A stretch of 64,000 bases of DNA from Chloracidobacterium sp. (lineage in GTDB: Bacteria > Acidobacteriota > Blastocatellia > Pyrinomonadales > Pyrinomonadaceae). The notes under the pieces are model-generated. The model was not told the origin of the DNA and searched no databases. It saw nothing but the letters and a program-made list of their open reading frames with translations. Within the stretch, counting starts at the first letter, position 1, and each line of letters begins with the position of its first letter. A program made the translations under genes and the position numbers. Positions 56,167 to 64,000 of the stretch are shown piece by piece. The stretch is from positions 62,001-126,000 of the forward strand of contig JADKKB010000002.1 in assembly GCA_016720705.1 (NCBI GenBank). The letters are read 5' to 3'.

Positions 56167-56354
56167 TTTCGTTTGCTGGTCAGCTTGGGCATCCGTTTGA
56201 CGAAATACTCTGGCTTTTTAGTCTCCGCAGAGGGATCGCCAAGAACTTCCTTTAGCTGTCTCGCGGCCTTCTCACATGCAACTCCTTGATAACCTTTTAT
56301 CTCGGTTTCGCAGGTTCCGCGCTCCGTATCAATCTTAAATTCAACCTCGGGCAT
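56163..56354 (-). CDS. DUF2997 family protein
   Basis: A 63-residue protein of the DUF2997 type: VEFKIDTERGTCETEIKGYQGVACEKAARQL, then a Lys-rich tail (KRMPKLTSKRK). This family sits beside DUF1257 and Ycf46-like AAA genes in cyanobacteria and other phyla, and no function is known. The C-terminus has no Gly-Gly, so it is not an obvious ubiquitin-like modifier. Confidence 0.82.
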   Translation of the reverse strand: MPEVEFKIDTERGTCETEIKGYQGVACEKAARQLKEVLGDPSAETKKPEYFVKRMPKLTSKRK

Positions 56355-56372
56355 AATTCACCACCTCCCTTC

Positions 56373-56771
56373 TCAATATTTGATACGGATTTTGATCGTC
56401 TTTCCGATCCGTTCCTTGATCAGCGTACCACCAAGTTTCTTGGCCATCTTTCGGGCCGCGGATTCGTGATAGCTGTTCTGAAGTCTGATCACAAAGTCTT
56501 TCCCAAGACGGTACGCAAGATCTAGATCATCGATGATTGCAACATATCCTTTTGCGGTCTTCTGAAAACCGATGTCGCCCAGTAACGATTGCTCCTTTAC
56601 ATCTCGACGGCGGATCACGATATCGGCAGTCTGAGGGTTTCTTTTGTCCCAACCTTCAAGCGGGAGATTGGATCCTACAGTTGGAGACGCGAATCCGAAT
56701 TCTGCGAGAGCGTCGAGAAGCAACTCGCGGTTCGGAAATGACTGAGAGTCGAATGTCATGTATTTACTCAT
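56373..56771 (-). CDS. DUF1257 (Ycf35-like) protein
   Basis: A 132-residue DUF1257 protein: MSKYMTFDSQSFPNRELLLDAL at the start, DIVIRRRDVKEQSLLGDIGFQ in the middle, and a C-terminal ARKMAKKLGGTLIKERIGKTIKIRI. Ycf35 is of the same family and is chloroplast- or cyanobacteria-encoded, of unknown role. The start has a GGAGAA site, 15 bases after the restored AAA stop. Confidence 0.82.
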   Translation of the reverse strand: MSKYMTFDSQSFPNRELLLDALAEFGFASPTVGSNLPLEGWDKRNPQTADIVIRRRDVKEQSLLGDIGFQKTAKGYVAIIDDLDLAYRLGKDFVIRLQNSYHESAARKMAKKLGGTLIKERIGKTIKIRIKY

Positions 56772-56786
56772 TAGGATTCTCCGTAA

Positions 56787-58406
56787 TTAGAGTTCGTAGA
56801 TCCGATCAGTGCGGTTTCCAGCAAGGCCGGTGTTCTCGATTCGAGAACCGGCCCCTTTGATATTGTTCCTGGCCCATTTGCGGATCTCTTCAATTTTCTC
56901 GCTCATCATCTGGGCGGTAGGGGTTATGGTCTCGATGCATTTAATGATGTCGCGAGTCTCGGCCTGCCGATCGCCATCGATGAAGGCTTAAAGGACTCCA
57001 TCTTTCACCGCACCTTCTATTTCGGCACCGGAGAAGTCGTTGCTCTTATCTACGAGTTTTTCGAGATCAAAGTGTTCGGCATCGAGTGCTCTTTTCTTAA
57101 GGTGTACCCGGAAGATCTCCTTGCGGTCGTCTTTCTCTGGAAGATCAACGAAATGTATGTAGGAGAATCGGCCGATCCTGAACTGCTCGGATTCGAGTTC
57201 GCGGACGTCGTTGGCGGTAGCAAATACAAGGACGTCCTGATTGTCCTGCATCCAGTTGAGGAGATAAGAGATCGTTCGTGCGGTTTCGCCTCCGTCCGTC
57301 TTGTTCGAAGACTTCATTCCCGAGACCGCTTTCTCAAATTCACTAATACCAAGAATACCTTTGATCGTTCCGGCGATCGATAACGCCCGCTTTATAGACA
57401 TTGCCGAGGAACCGATGACGCCTCCGCCTTCGCCCATGATCGAGCCGAAGTCCAGATCAAGCAGTGCCCGATTCGTGATGCTTGAAGCGACACGCTTACA
57501 GAGATCCTTTCCACATCCCGGAAGCCCGACTAGCAGAATGCCTTTACACGGTTCGACATGTCGTGCCTTCGCTCTCGGGCTGAAGGTGTATGCGGCACGT
57601 TCGAGTATGGCTCGAAGCGACTGGTAACCGCCTAAGTTGCTTGCAGGTTCTGGATGAACATACGTCAGCGAACCACTGCCGCGTATTACGTTCTTCTTTT
57701 CCTCGAGGATGACATTGATCGAGTCCTGATTGAGCCCATTACAACTGATAACTGCCTTTGCAACGACATTGCTGATCTCGACGGCGGTCAGGCCAAGGAG
57801 AGCTTGCTGCAGGGCGTCCTGCGTCTCTTTGTTGAGGCTAATATCAAGACCATTGGAACGAAGGTTCTCAAACTGAAGTTCTATCGAGTCTTCGATCTCG
57901 GATTCCCTAGGCAGATCGAGTTCTACCTGAGTGACTTCCTTTTCGAGTGTTTTGAGTTCCGGGAAATTCGGTCCTACAAATAGAACGGTTGCTTTTGTCG
58001 ATTTCAGCTTCCAGGCGATCTCACGAAGTCGTCGAACTAATAGAGGATCTTCCTGTCCGTACGGCGAGATGTAAGGGGCATAGTCACAAAGCAGGAAGAT
58101 ACCGGTCTTCTGTTCGCTTATGAACCCAAGAAGGCTTTCGGGATCTTCCGTGTCGCCGATCGTTTGAGGAGAGCTTAGTAAACCCTCTTTCGGATCGACC
58201 ATCTTTTGAAGACCGCTGGGACGGCTCCAGAAATAGAGAGGTTTCTCCTTGTGCCGATCCTGAAAGACGAGATCGAACAGCGCTTCGCGTACGCGGTCTT
58301 CTTCGAAGGTATTGATAGCGATAAGCGGGTACCGGGCTCTGATCCTAATATCGAGTTCGTGCAGGAACTTCCGGATGCTGTCGGCACCGGTTTCTATTTC
58401 AGGCAT
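56787..58406 (-). pseudogene. Ycf46-like AAA ATPase interrupted by an in-frame TAA
   Basis: Residues 1-250 are the Ycf46-type N-terminal region (YPLIAINTFEEDRVREAL). The AAA domain follows: Walker A region LVGLPGCGKDLC near 292, GILGISEFEKAV at the Walker B position, ARTISYLLNWMQDNQDVLVFATAND, and the Arg-finger segment FRIGRFSYIHFVDLPEKDDRKEIFRVHLKKR. The reading frame stops at TAA 56988-56990 (after KDGVL). The same frame then continues AFIDGDRQAETRDIIKC to a natural stop at 56787, which is 67 codons on. Walker A has Asp for Ser/Thr, and Walker B has Ser for Asp. A 472-residue short product is possible. Confidence 0.72.
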
Positions 58407-58427
58407 TGTTTGTTTTCTGGAAGTGTT

Positions 58428-58847
58428 CTAAGAAACGGATTGTGTGACAAGACGACCGTTCTGGCCATTTCGTCCATTGTTGTTGCCGGTCGGCTTCGCT
58501 GCGTCGGTCATCCTTTCCACCTTCTGCATCTCTTCTCTTGATGCGATTCCGTTGTCGATCTTGAACCCTAGATTGGCTAGAGCCCTGCCGACAGCACTTG
58601 TTTCACCGTTTTCGATAAAGGATGTCGTATTTACGTACCCCTGGCCACGTATCTCAAACGCGTGTCCGGTAGAACTGGGTTCGACGTCATCCCTGTTCCG
58701 ATACGCCCCCGCCTTTATACAGACAAATCCACTATCTTCGTTGAGTCTTATGATCTCGGTAACGATCCGGCCGTCGGGATACCTCTCATAGAATTCTGCT
58801 ATGCGTGCGTGAACCGGAATGTATTTGCTTAGATCGAAGTTTGCCAT
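58428..58847 (-). CDS. Phage-type protein with ENGETSAVGRALA motif
   Basis: A 139-residue protein (FDLSKYIPVHARIAEFYERYPDGRI; YVNTTSFIENGETSAVGRALANLGF; IASREEM). The E(N)xETSAxGRALA segment is shared with small proteins in phages and mobile elements, some near single-strand-annealing recombinases. Function is not assigned. The C-terminus is Asn/Gly/Arg-rich. It lies between the AAA and coiled-coil genes in the same direction. Confidence 0.6.
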   Translation of the reverse strand: MANFDLSKYIPVHARIAEFYERYPDGRIVTEIIRLNEDSGFVCIKAGAYRNRDDVEPSSTGHAFEIRGQGYVNTTSFIENGETSAVGRALANLGFKIDNGIASREEMQKVERMTDAAKPTGNNNGRNGQNGRLVTQSVS

Positions 58848-58869
58848 TCTTTACCTCGTGTTTGTCGCT

Positions 58870-60249
58870 CTATAGTTCAAGAGCGGTTAGCCGGTCTTCA
58901 TCAAGCAGCTTTTTCGAATGAACCGAAGTCATCCTCAGAAGATCACTCAAAGCCGTTCGCATTTCCTCCGGCGAACGCTGCTTGGCTTCCCGGCCGGCCG
59001 CTGTTTGCAATTGTTCGAGCACGTTTTCGAGAGATGTGTCGCCCGTGAAGTTCATCAGCTGATACCACTCGCACATCTGGCGTGCTCGCTTAGCCAATGA
59101 ACCCGATACGAACTCCGCATCCTTCATTCGTTCGGCCATTTCCGATGCTGATTCGAAGATCTTTGCTGTTATCTGTGCGAAGCCTTCCTTGATCGGCGAT
59201 ACGGCCTCTTCCGCTTCACGTCTCGCGGCCTCGATCTTCATCTCGCGGATACGCTCTTTTACCTCACGTTCTCGCCGGGTTTCAGCATTTACCTCCTCGA
59301 CCCTTATTTCTTCGATGCGGCGTTTCGAATCGATCTCAAGATCTATCTTCGATTGCTCGGCATTTATGCGAGTTGTTTCGAGAGTAAGGGATTTTGCGAG
59401 GTTCCGCTCGGCGATCATCTCCGATCCAAGAATGATCACCTTTGGCTTCATCGTTATTATGAGTCCGTCACGGATCATCTCCCGTGTGGGAACCATCCCG
59501 ATGGCTTGAGCGGCAACTGCGCTCACAAATTCCTCGCGGTCAAAGGGTTCATCGCTTGTCGCTTCGAATCGGTCAGCTGAGTCTCCCGCCAGCTTATAGA
59601 AACTGTCCTGGAGAATATCGAGGATCTCGTCGTATTTAGAAAGCACCTCGCTCTTGGCTGCGGCGAGAGTCTCACACGCCTGAAGGTATGCTTTTTCGAA
59701 TGACTCAAATGCGGTCCAAGGGATCCACTTGTATTCACTTGTTCCCCAGACGGTCTCGCACAGCGTGAACCTGAAGCCGAACTTGTTGAGAGCGTTATGG
59801 GCTTGGGCGGCACCTCGCATTAGCTGATTCCGGTAAACATCCGGTAGCAACCCAGCTCGCGGCGGACTCACCCTGACGGCTGCGTTCTCCGGAAGCTGAA
59901 CACCCAGCGTTCTCCATTCCAATTGCCGAACAAGACTGCCGAAGCCCCGGCAGTCTATATTCATGAAGATGCCTTCACTCTCCAGCGTCGATAGGTCGAA
60001 CGGAAGGGATTCTACTTCTTCGACGCTGATACCCAACTCCGTCGCCGCCCTATCTCGTCGTTCCTCAAGCCGAGTCAGCACTTCCCGAGCAATATTAGAG
60101 GGCTGTTGCAGCTCGGAATCCCGGGAACTTTCCTTTTCCGATGTGTCCGGCGTTTGCAGACCTCCACCGAAGACGTTTTGAAGAATCGAGGAGGCAAGCG
60201 ACTGAACCGCCGGCGGTCGAGTGTGCTGATCAGAAGTTTGAGTTTCCAT
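58870..60249 (-). CDS. Coiled-coil protein of unknown function
   Basis: A 459-residue cytoplasmic protein with no signal peptide. Residues 1-50 are low complexity, and 70-270 look globular (WRTLGVQLPENAAVRVSPPRAGLLPD; FRFTLCETVWGTSEYKWIPWTAFESF). A long Glu/Arg-rich coiled coil runs about 270-350, with a helical end. I recognise no family. Its place in the cluster suggests it acts with the AAA ATPase. Confidence 0.7.
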   Translation of the reverse strand: METQTSDQHTRPPAVQSLASSILQNVFGGGLQTPDTSEKESSRDSELQQPSNIAREVLTRLEERRDRAATELGISVEEVESLPFDLSTLESEGIFMNIDCRGFGSLVRQLEWRTLGVQLPENAAVRVSPPRAGLLPDVYRNQLMRGAAQAHNALNKFGFRFTLCETVWGTSEYKWIPWTAFESFEKAYLQACETLAAAKSEVLSKYDEILDILQDSFYKLAGDSADRFEATSDEPFDREEFVSAVAAQAIGMVPTREMIRDGLIITMKPKVIILGSEMIAERNLAKSLTLETTRINAEQSKIDLEIDSKRRIEEIRVEEVNAETRREREVKERIREMKIEAARREAEEAVSPIKEGFAQITAKIFESASEMAERMKDAEFVSGSLAKRARQMCEWYQLMNFTGDTSLENVLEQLQTAAGREAKQRSPEEMRTALSDLLRMTSVHSKKLLDEDRLTALEL

Positions 60250-60267
60250 TCGTATTCTGTCGACCGC

Positions 60268-60588
60268 TCAATTTTCCTCGGATCCGTTCCGTTGCAGACA
60301 TTCAGATAATGGCCTAGGAATGTGATTTTCGTCACGACTAACTTTGATCCCATTGATGTCAACGGACTCTAATTCACTCAGACAGAAATAGCCCCATTCG
60401 CGCTCAAATCCGACTACGTAACCAAAGAACAAAAAGTCGTCTTCGACAGGTCTGCCTTCGGTAACAAACCAAGTCCATCTGCTCAGCGGAAAGTAAAAGA
60501 CAGCATGGACATTAGGATCCTTATTTCCTTCCTGCTCGCCAGGCATTGGCAAATCATCTCTAAGTTTTAAGGGTAAAAGGTCTGGCAT
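60268..60588 (-). CDS. DUF2958 family protein
   Basis: About 106 residues. HAVFYFPLSRWTWFVTEG, then DFLFFGYVVGFEREWGYFCLSELESV, is the DUF2958 signature, and the ending PRPLSE fits. The family is common on plasmids and conjugative elements with unknown role. The start at 60588 (MPDLLPLKLRDDLP) is nearer the family start than 60600. It is the first gene of this block after an AT-rich insertion. Confidence 0.77.
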   Translation of the reverse strand: MPDLLPLKLRDDLPMPGEQEGNKDPNVHAVFYFPLSRWTWFVTEGRPVEDDFLFFGYVVGFEREWGYFCLSELESVDINGIKVSRDENHIPRPLSECLQRNGSEEN

Positions 60589-60656
60589 AATTAAAATCAA
60601 AATGAGATCTATTCTGCTGTCTGCCGCCTCTTTCGTTTTGTAATTGAATGGGTCTA

Positions 60657-61008
60657 TGAAAGGTCATCCAGCCGCCGAATCGGCGACAATGCCGTTTCCA
60701 AAGCCCGCTTTGAATCCCGCTGGGAAGACCAATTCAACATGGCGTTAGACCCGATCATTGCCAAAGAATTCCACGATAAAGAGTTCCCCGCCGAAGGTGC
60801 CAAACGCGCTCATTTCTGCTCTAGATGCGGACCGCACTTGTGCTCAATGAAAATCACCCAAGATGTCCGCGAATACGCCAAAGAACAAAACGTCGCGGAA
60901 GAATAAGCCCTAGCAGTCGGAATGGCGGAAAAGGCGAGGGAATTTGTTGTAAGTGGAAGTGAGATTTATCAACGGAATTTGGCTGATGGGGTGAAGAAGC
61001 ATCATTAA
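60657..61008 (+). pseudogene. thiC: 3' end remnant of thiC
   Basis: Codes the C-terminal end of phosphomethylpyrimidine synthase: SKARFESRWEDQFNMALDP, AEGAKRAHFCSRCGPHLCSMKITQDV with the CxxCxxxxC Fe-S ligands, then REYAKEQNVAEE, a TAA stop, and ALAVGMAEKAREFVVSGSEIYQR. A frame break also lies near 60675. Nothing of the rest of thiC is present. It is a fragment dropped between two parts of a minus-strand cluster, perhaps by an element that integrates at thiC ends. Confidence 0.8.
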
Positions 61009-61187
61009 TAATTTACAAATGGCAATCAGAAATTCATCATTGGGGAAAGAAAAGTGAGTGTGTAGATTGATAAGTCAAAGTTTTCAAAGTTGACATATTT
61101 GAACGTTTTTGAGTATAACTTCGTCATCGGTTCAATTATAAAAAATAAGGAAAATAATTAGGTTTTGAGAAATTCCGTAATAATTCT

Positions 61188-61979
61188 ATGGGACCAAATT
61201 CAAATAATGAATTAAAAGTTACTCTTGGTGGAAAGATAGAGGTTGACGAAATAAAAATAAAGGATAAGGCAGTTGAAACTATTCAAGACATATTAACGGC
61301 TAAATCCCCTGAATTCTATCTAAAGGATTACGAATTAGTAATGAATTCATTATCACAATCTGTCAAAGAATTGCGAAATCTTGAAATATACTGTTTGGTT
61401 GGAACCGGGGCTGTTTGGACTTGGGCAGCGTCCAGTTACGAATCTTTTACTTTACCAATTATTTGGTGGATTCCATTTCCTTTAATCATTTTTGGTTGGA
61501 TAAGCACAATGGCAACAAGGCGATCTATTGATTTAAACGCTGAGTATTTAAGGAAAATAGAAAAAGAAGTTGAACTTACAATAAATGGAAAAAACAAACA
61601 ATTATTACACTGGCAAAACTTTTTTGAGCATAGTGCAACAAAATATAATTTATTAGATTTATTCAAAACAGAAAACTATAAGAAGTTATCGGTTTTATTT
61701 AATGCAGAAGGTTCAAAGGGGATATGGACTTTATCTACTAAACACTTCAAGGCTGTAATTGCAAACCAACGTGCCTGGTTTTTCTGGGGCGGATTGTCCT
61801 TAATATCTTTCATAGGTCCTTTTTTCCTACTGCAAACGATAAAACCGAAAACCAGCGATGAAAAGAAAGATACTACTATTCCTGTGGTTACAAGAGTTGA
61901 AACACCAAAACCAATGGAAACACCGATTGTCGTAGTTGAAATACCAGTTATAACGCATTCAAATGCTAATCAGCAATAG
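61188..61979 (+). CDS. AT-rich membrane protein, unknown function
   Basis: A 263-residue protein whose codons are strikingly AT-rich against all neighbours, a sign of recent transfer. It has an acidic/Lys-rich N-terminus, two close membrane helices (about 70-90 and 93-110), a helical cytoplasmic part (EYLRKIEKEVELTINGKNKQLL), and another helix at 190-212, then a Pro/Thr-rich tail. The layout (two helices, coiled coil) distantly recalls SLATT-type effectors, but I have no real match. It is bracketed by two thiC-tail copies. Confidence 0.65.
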   Translation: MGPNSNNELKVTLGGKIEVDEIKIKDKAVETIQDILTAKSPEFYLKDYELVMNSLSQSVKELRNLEIYCLVGTGAVWTWAASSYESFTLPIIWWIPFPLIIFGWISTMATRRSIDLNAEYLRKIEKEVELTINGKNKQLLHWQNFFEHSATKYNLLDLFKTENYKKLSVLFNAEGSKGIWTLSTKHFKAVIANQRAWFFWGGLSLISFIGPFFLLQTIKPKTSDEKKDTTIPVVTRVETPKPMETPIVVVEIPVITHSNANQQ

Positions 61980-62020
61980 TTAATTTTTTACAAGTTCTCA
62001 ATCATCACTAAAACCGTTAG

Positions 62021-62115
62021 CTGTTGGAATGTCGAAAAAGACAACGGAATTTGTTGATAATGGAAACGAGATTTATTAACGCAATTCGCCCGAAGGTGCG
62101 GACGGACATCATTAG
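62021..62115 (+). repeat. Second, diverged copy of the thiC tail
   Basis: The stretch (GTTGGAATG, then GGAATTTGTTG, GAGATTTAT and CATCATTA) matches the last 90 bases of the thiC remnant at 60921-61008 in the same order and direction. Identity is incomplete and there are further stops. Two directly repeated gene tails on each side of a foreign gene look like old attachment sites. The following 62116-62284 has no gene. Confidence 0.6.
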
Positions 62116-62284
62116 GCTTATCTGAACTGCCGCCTGCTTTAGCTGACGGATTAATAATTCAGAACACAAGGCTTTAACCGAATGTAGGGAAAAGAAATAA
62201 ATCCTTAGAACTTTAGCTAAAGCAAAAAGGATGATTGATATTTATTCTATTTCGGCAAAAGGCGCTGATTATGCAGACTGCAAT

Positions 62285-63118
62285 TCATTCAGAGGTCAGT
62301 TGTTGTTTTGTGCAAAATGCTGAATGGCTCGTCCCAGATTCAAGATCAAAGTAAACCGCGTATCGTTTCAGACTTCTCGTGAGGAGCATTGAAGAAAGCA
62401 TCTCAGATATTTCTACGGCCACTCGCTGATTCACGTTCAGCCCTTGCTCGCCCAACCGAATCCGTTCCGGACAAGATACTTCGTGAGACCTTACAATTGG
62501 CTCCGGTTCAAGAAGATCGGGATGCTGAAGCGAAGGTGCCGGAAGTGCCCGGCAGATACTTGTTCCGGTGAAATATTGTTCCGGCTTTAGAGGCTTTGTC
62601 GTCGAACCAAGTAACACTTGGCCTGATGTCTTCCCGTTCCCGCCGTCGATCCACCAAAGCCTTGATTGGTCACCATAACCGCGAAACTCATCGAGTGCAC
62701 GATGCATCTCCCGACGTGCTATGTAGTTATCCACGCAACCGACGATGATCGTCAAATTCCTGTAATCACTATTTAAGCTTTTTAGATGTTTTTCGGGATC
62801 GAACTTCTCGCAAGCGAAACTTGTCTCAATTCCCCAAGCCGTTGAAACTCGTTCTGCTAATGTCTGTGCCTTGTACCGCCCGACTTCAGCGAAGCAGAAA
62901 TTGCTGCGCGGAATATTTCCGCCCTCAACAACGTCTGGGTCTACGATCAGCAGTTCCGCTGACCTATTCTGCTGATGTTTCAACTCGTAAATGAGACGAG
63001 CAATAGCAGGAACCACAAACGATCCGGTTCCCCCCGCGCCCACCGCAATGAACCGAACGGTACTGTAATCGACAGGCAGCACAACTGCCGCTTGCGAGAA
63101 ACTAAGATCGATATCCAT
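62285..63118 (-). CDS. ThiF/E1-like adenylyltransferase, PRTRC-like
   Basis: A 277-residue E1-superfamily protein. The ATP-binding GAGGTGS lies at residues 27-33, the acidic VDPDVVE near 60, and Arg-containing NIPRSNF follows. GCVDNYIARREMH near 132 is the usual crossover region. A possible catalytic Cys is in SCPERIRLGEQGLNVNQRVAVE near residue 222. The type resembles ThiF proteins of PRTRC cassettes on plasmids. It would adenylate the C-terminus of a ubiquitin-like protein; none is recognised here. The start overlaps the JAB gene stop. Confidence 0.85.
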   Translation of the reverse strand: MDIDLSFSQAAVVLPVDYSTVRFIAVGAGGTGSFVVPAIARLIYELKHQQNRSAELLIVDPDVVEGGNIPRSNFCFAEVGRYKAQTLAERVSTAWGIETSFACEKFDPEKHLKSLNSDYRNLTIIVGCVDNYIARREMHRALDEFRGYGDQSRLWWIDGGNGKTSGQVLLGSTTKPLKPEQYFTGTSICRALPAPSLQHPDLLEPEPIVRSHEVSCPERIRLGEQGLNVNQRVAVEISEMLSSMLLTRSLKRYAVYFDLESGTSHSAFCTKQQLTSE

Positions 63119-63762
63119 TACAAAATCATCTCAAGCAACGCTTCGACCTCATTAAGATCGACGACGCCGCTTGGCAGGGTGCCGATCCAGGAAAATGGGA
63201 TCGGTAAAAGGTGGTCGTAAACGCCGCAACGTAATCTAATCTTCGGGTTATCGTGAACATCCGCAATTATGCCGAAGATGCGGAATTTGCCTGATTCATC
63301 CCGATCGTCTGCCGTGCTGAACTGGTATGCCCCATCCGGGTGCGTATGAATCTCGATGCAGGCCTCAGAGTATTCCGGCCGTCTATCATCGGCTATGGTT
63401 GAGGCATATGTCCTGTCCCTGCTCGACGTACTCCACTGCCACGCGCATCGCTCGCTGTCCCAGTAAATAAGATAAAGTTCTTCCCTAAAATTCTCCTTAA
63501 AGTTCGATGTCTGGGCGTGCCTGCAAATTTCGTCCCAGACACGACTTGGCACCTTCGGCTTATGCCACCTGATACCTACAAATGCGGTTGGAAGGCCCTT
63601 TATCTCTCTGAACACCAAAGGAGCTGAAACCGTAAATTCTTCACGGTGGGCTCTTAGAATTAGGCCGTTTCCGGCCAGCACGTACTCGTAAAGAATGGCT
63701 TCTACCGCCTCGAATCGCTCTTTTGCGATCCGATGGCCGATAAACTCGTTTCGTTTTTCCAT
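63118..63762 (-). CDS. JAB/JAMM metallopeptidase (deubiquitinase-like)
   Basis: A 214-residue protein with the JAMM zinc motif near residue 135: E-I-H-T-H-P-(7-residue spacer ending F)-S-x-x-D, written EIHTHPDGAYQFSTADD. These enzymes cut isopeptide bonds of ubiquitin-like proteins or process their precursors. The N-terminal 100 residues have a beta-strand pattern of unknown type. Directly coupled to the ThiF gene (shared base), as in known bacterial ubiquitin-like operons. Confidence 0.82.
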   Translation of the reverse strand: MEKRNEFIGHRIAKERFEAVEAILYEYVLAGNGLILRAHREEFTVSAPLVFREIKGLPTAFVGIRWHKPKVPSRVWDEICRHAQTSNFKENFREELYLIYWDSERCAWQWSTSSRDRTYASTIADDRRPEYSEACIEIHTHPDGAYQFSTADDRDESGKFRIFGIIADVHDNPKIRLRCGVYDHLLPIPFSWIGTLPSGVVDLNEVEALLEMIL

Positions 63763-63769
63763 ATTTCAT

Positions 63770-64000
63770 TTAGAACCGTGAGTCGTATCTTCGCTGTTCA
63801 ACTATCGTTTCCCATGCATCGTCGATTGTAGTGCTCGATAAGATCAGTTCGGACTTCGGAAACTTCTTCACTTTGTCAGCCGCCAGTTTCCACAGAAGTT
63901 CGCGTACATCTTGCGGTTCGGAGTGGCATCGCTCACCGGCGTGGTCTGCATTGAATGGCGTGTCAAAAATTAGTTTCCAAACATCGCTTAGAGTAGAAGG
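63770..64000 (-). CDS. C-terminal end of a possible E2-like protein (partial)
   Basis: Only 76 residues are visible at the window edge, ending 8 bases before the JAB start. STLSDVWKLIFDTPFNADHAGER resembles the tail region of E2-fold proteins in PRTRC cassettes (a W...FF..F motif followed by His), and the context with E1 and JAB supports this. The N-terminus and any catalytic Cys are outside the window, so the call is an inference. Confidence 0.4.
   Translation of the reverse strand, partial: PSTLSDVWKLIFDTPFNADHAGERCHSEPQDVRELLWKLAADKVKKFPKSELILSSTTIDDAWETIVEQRRYDSRF

Noticed and set aside
56163..56354. DUF2997 as the ubiquitin-like modifier of the E1/JAB cassette
   Set aside because: The C-terminus is Lys-rich with no terminal Gly-Gly, and length and pattern fit DUF2997 only.
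1..64000. CRISPR arrays
   Set aside because: No regularly spaced identical repeats were seen; the only repeat arrays are protein-coding (CARDB, PT linkers, GNG tracts).

Overview
The window looks like a chromosomal segment of an Acidobacteriota member, probably Blastocatellia. The evidence is a VWFA-related protein of the acidobacterial type, an ECF sigma factor of the large Acidobacteria/Planctomycetes group, a Ser/Thr kinase with a TPR-like C-terminus, a giant CARDB-repeat secreted protein, and a host codon style that is moderately GC-rich. The taxonomy is inferred from gene families only.

1-46.9 kb is a mostly intact chromosomal backbone. It holds a degenerate ABC ATPase, an OmpA-like protein, an MsbA-like exporter followed by yicC-gmk-rpoZ, ETF-ubiquinone oxidoreductase, a few secreted or membrane proteins of unknown role, and an IS3-family element (11.2-12.4 kb). 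Next come small secreted proteins and lipoproteins with one dead gene, mtnA, a DoxX-like protein, an alpha-glucan phosphorylase, a cluster of small redox and zinc-ribbon proteins, a TonB-like protein, an M16-like protein without its catalytic motif, and menG/ubiE. An operon then joins two Dpp/Opp-type permeases to 5-oxoprolinase (pxpB-pxpC-pxpA) and an NRAMP-like transporter. The backbone ends with a VWFA protein, an ECF sigma factor, a secreted protein of about 3,285 residues and a membrane Ser/Thr kinase.

At 46.94 kb there is the 3' portion of a tRNA-Lys gene, which is an integration scar, followed by a broken tyrosine integrase. From here to the window end is accessory DNA. 47.1-50.1 kb holds a decayed integrase and a decayed hipBA pair. 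50.96-55.87 kb is a Tn554-like element (two large tyrosine recombinases, a radical-SAM activase and a RelE/XRE-type toxin-antitoxin pair, all frameshifted or nonsense-mutated). It is inserted exactly between the Gly and Cys codons of the [4Fe-4S] motif in another radical-SAM gene. Removing the element restores that gene in frame.

The interrupted gene is the last member of a minus-strand cluster that runs to the window edge: a possible E2-like protein (partial), a JAB/JAMM peptidase, a ThiF/E1-like enzyme, then (after a later AT-rich insertion bounded by thiC tail remnants) DUF2958, a coiled-coil protein, a phage-type 139-residue protein, a Ycf46-like AAA ATPase with an in-frame stop, DUF1257, DUF2997 and a DUF2997-radical SAM fusion. 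E1 plus JAB plus a possible E2 recalls the plasmid-borne PRTRC cassettes. The joining of that set to AAA/DUF1257/DUF2997/radical SAM is the best candidate here for an undescribed system.
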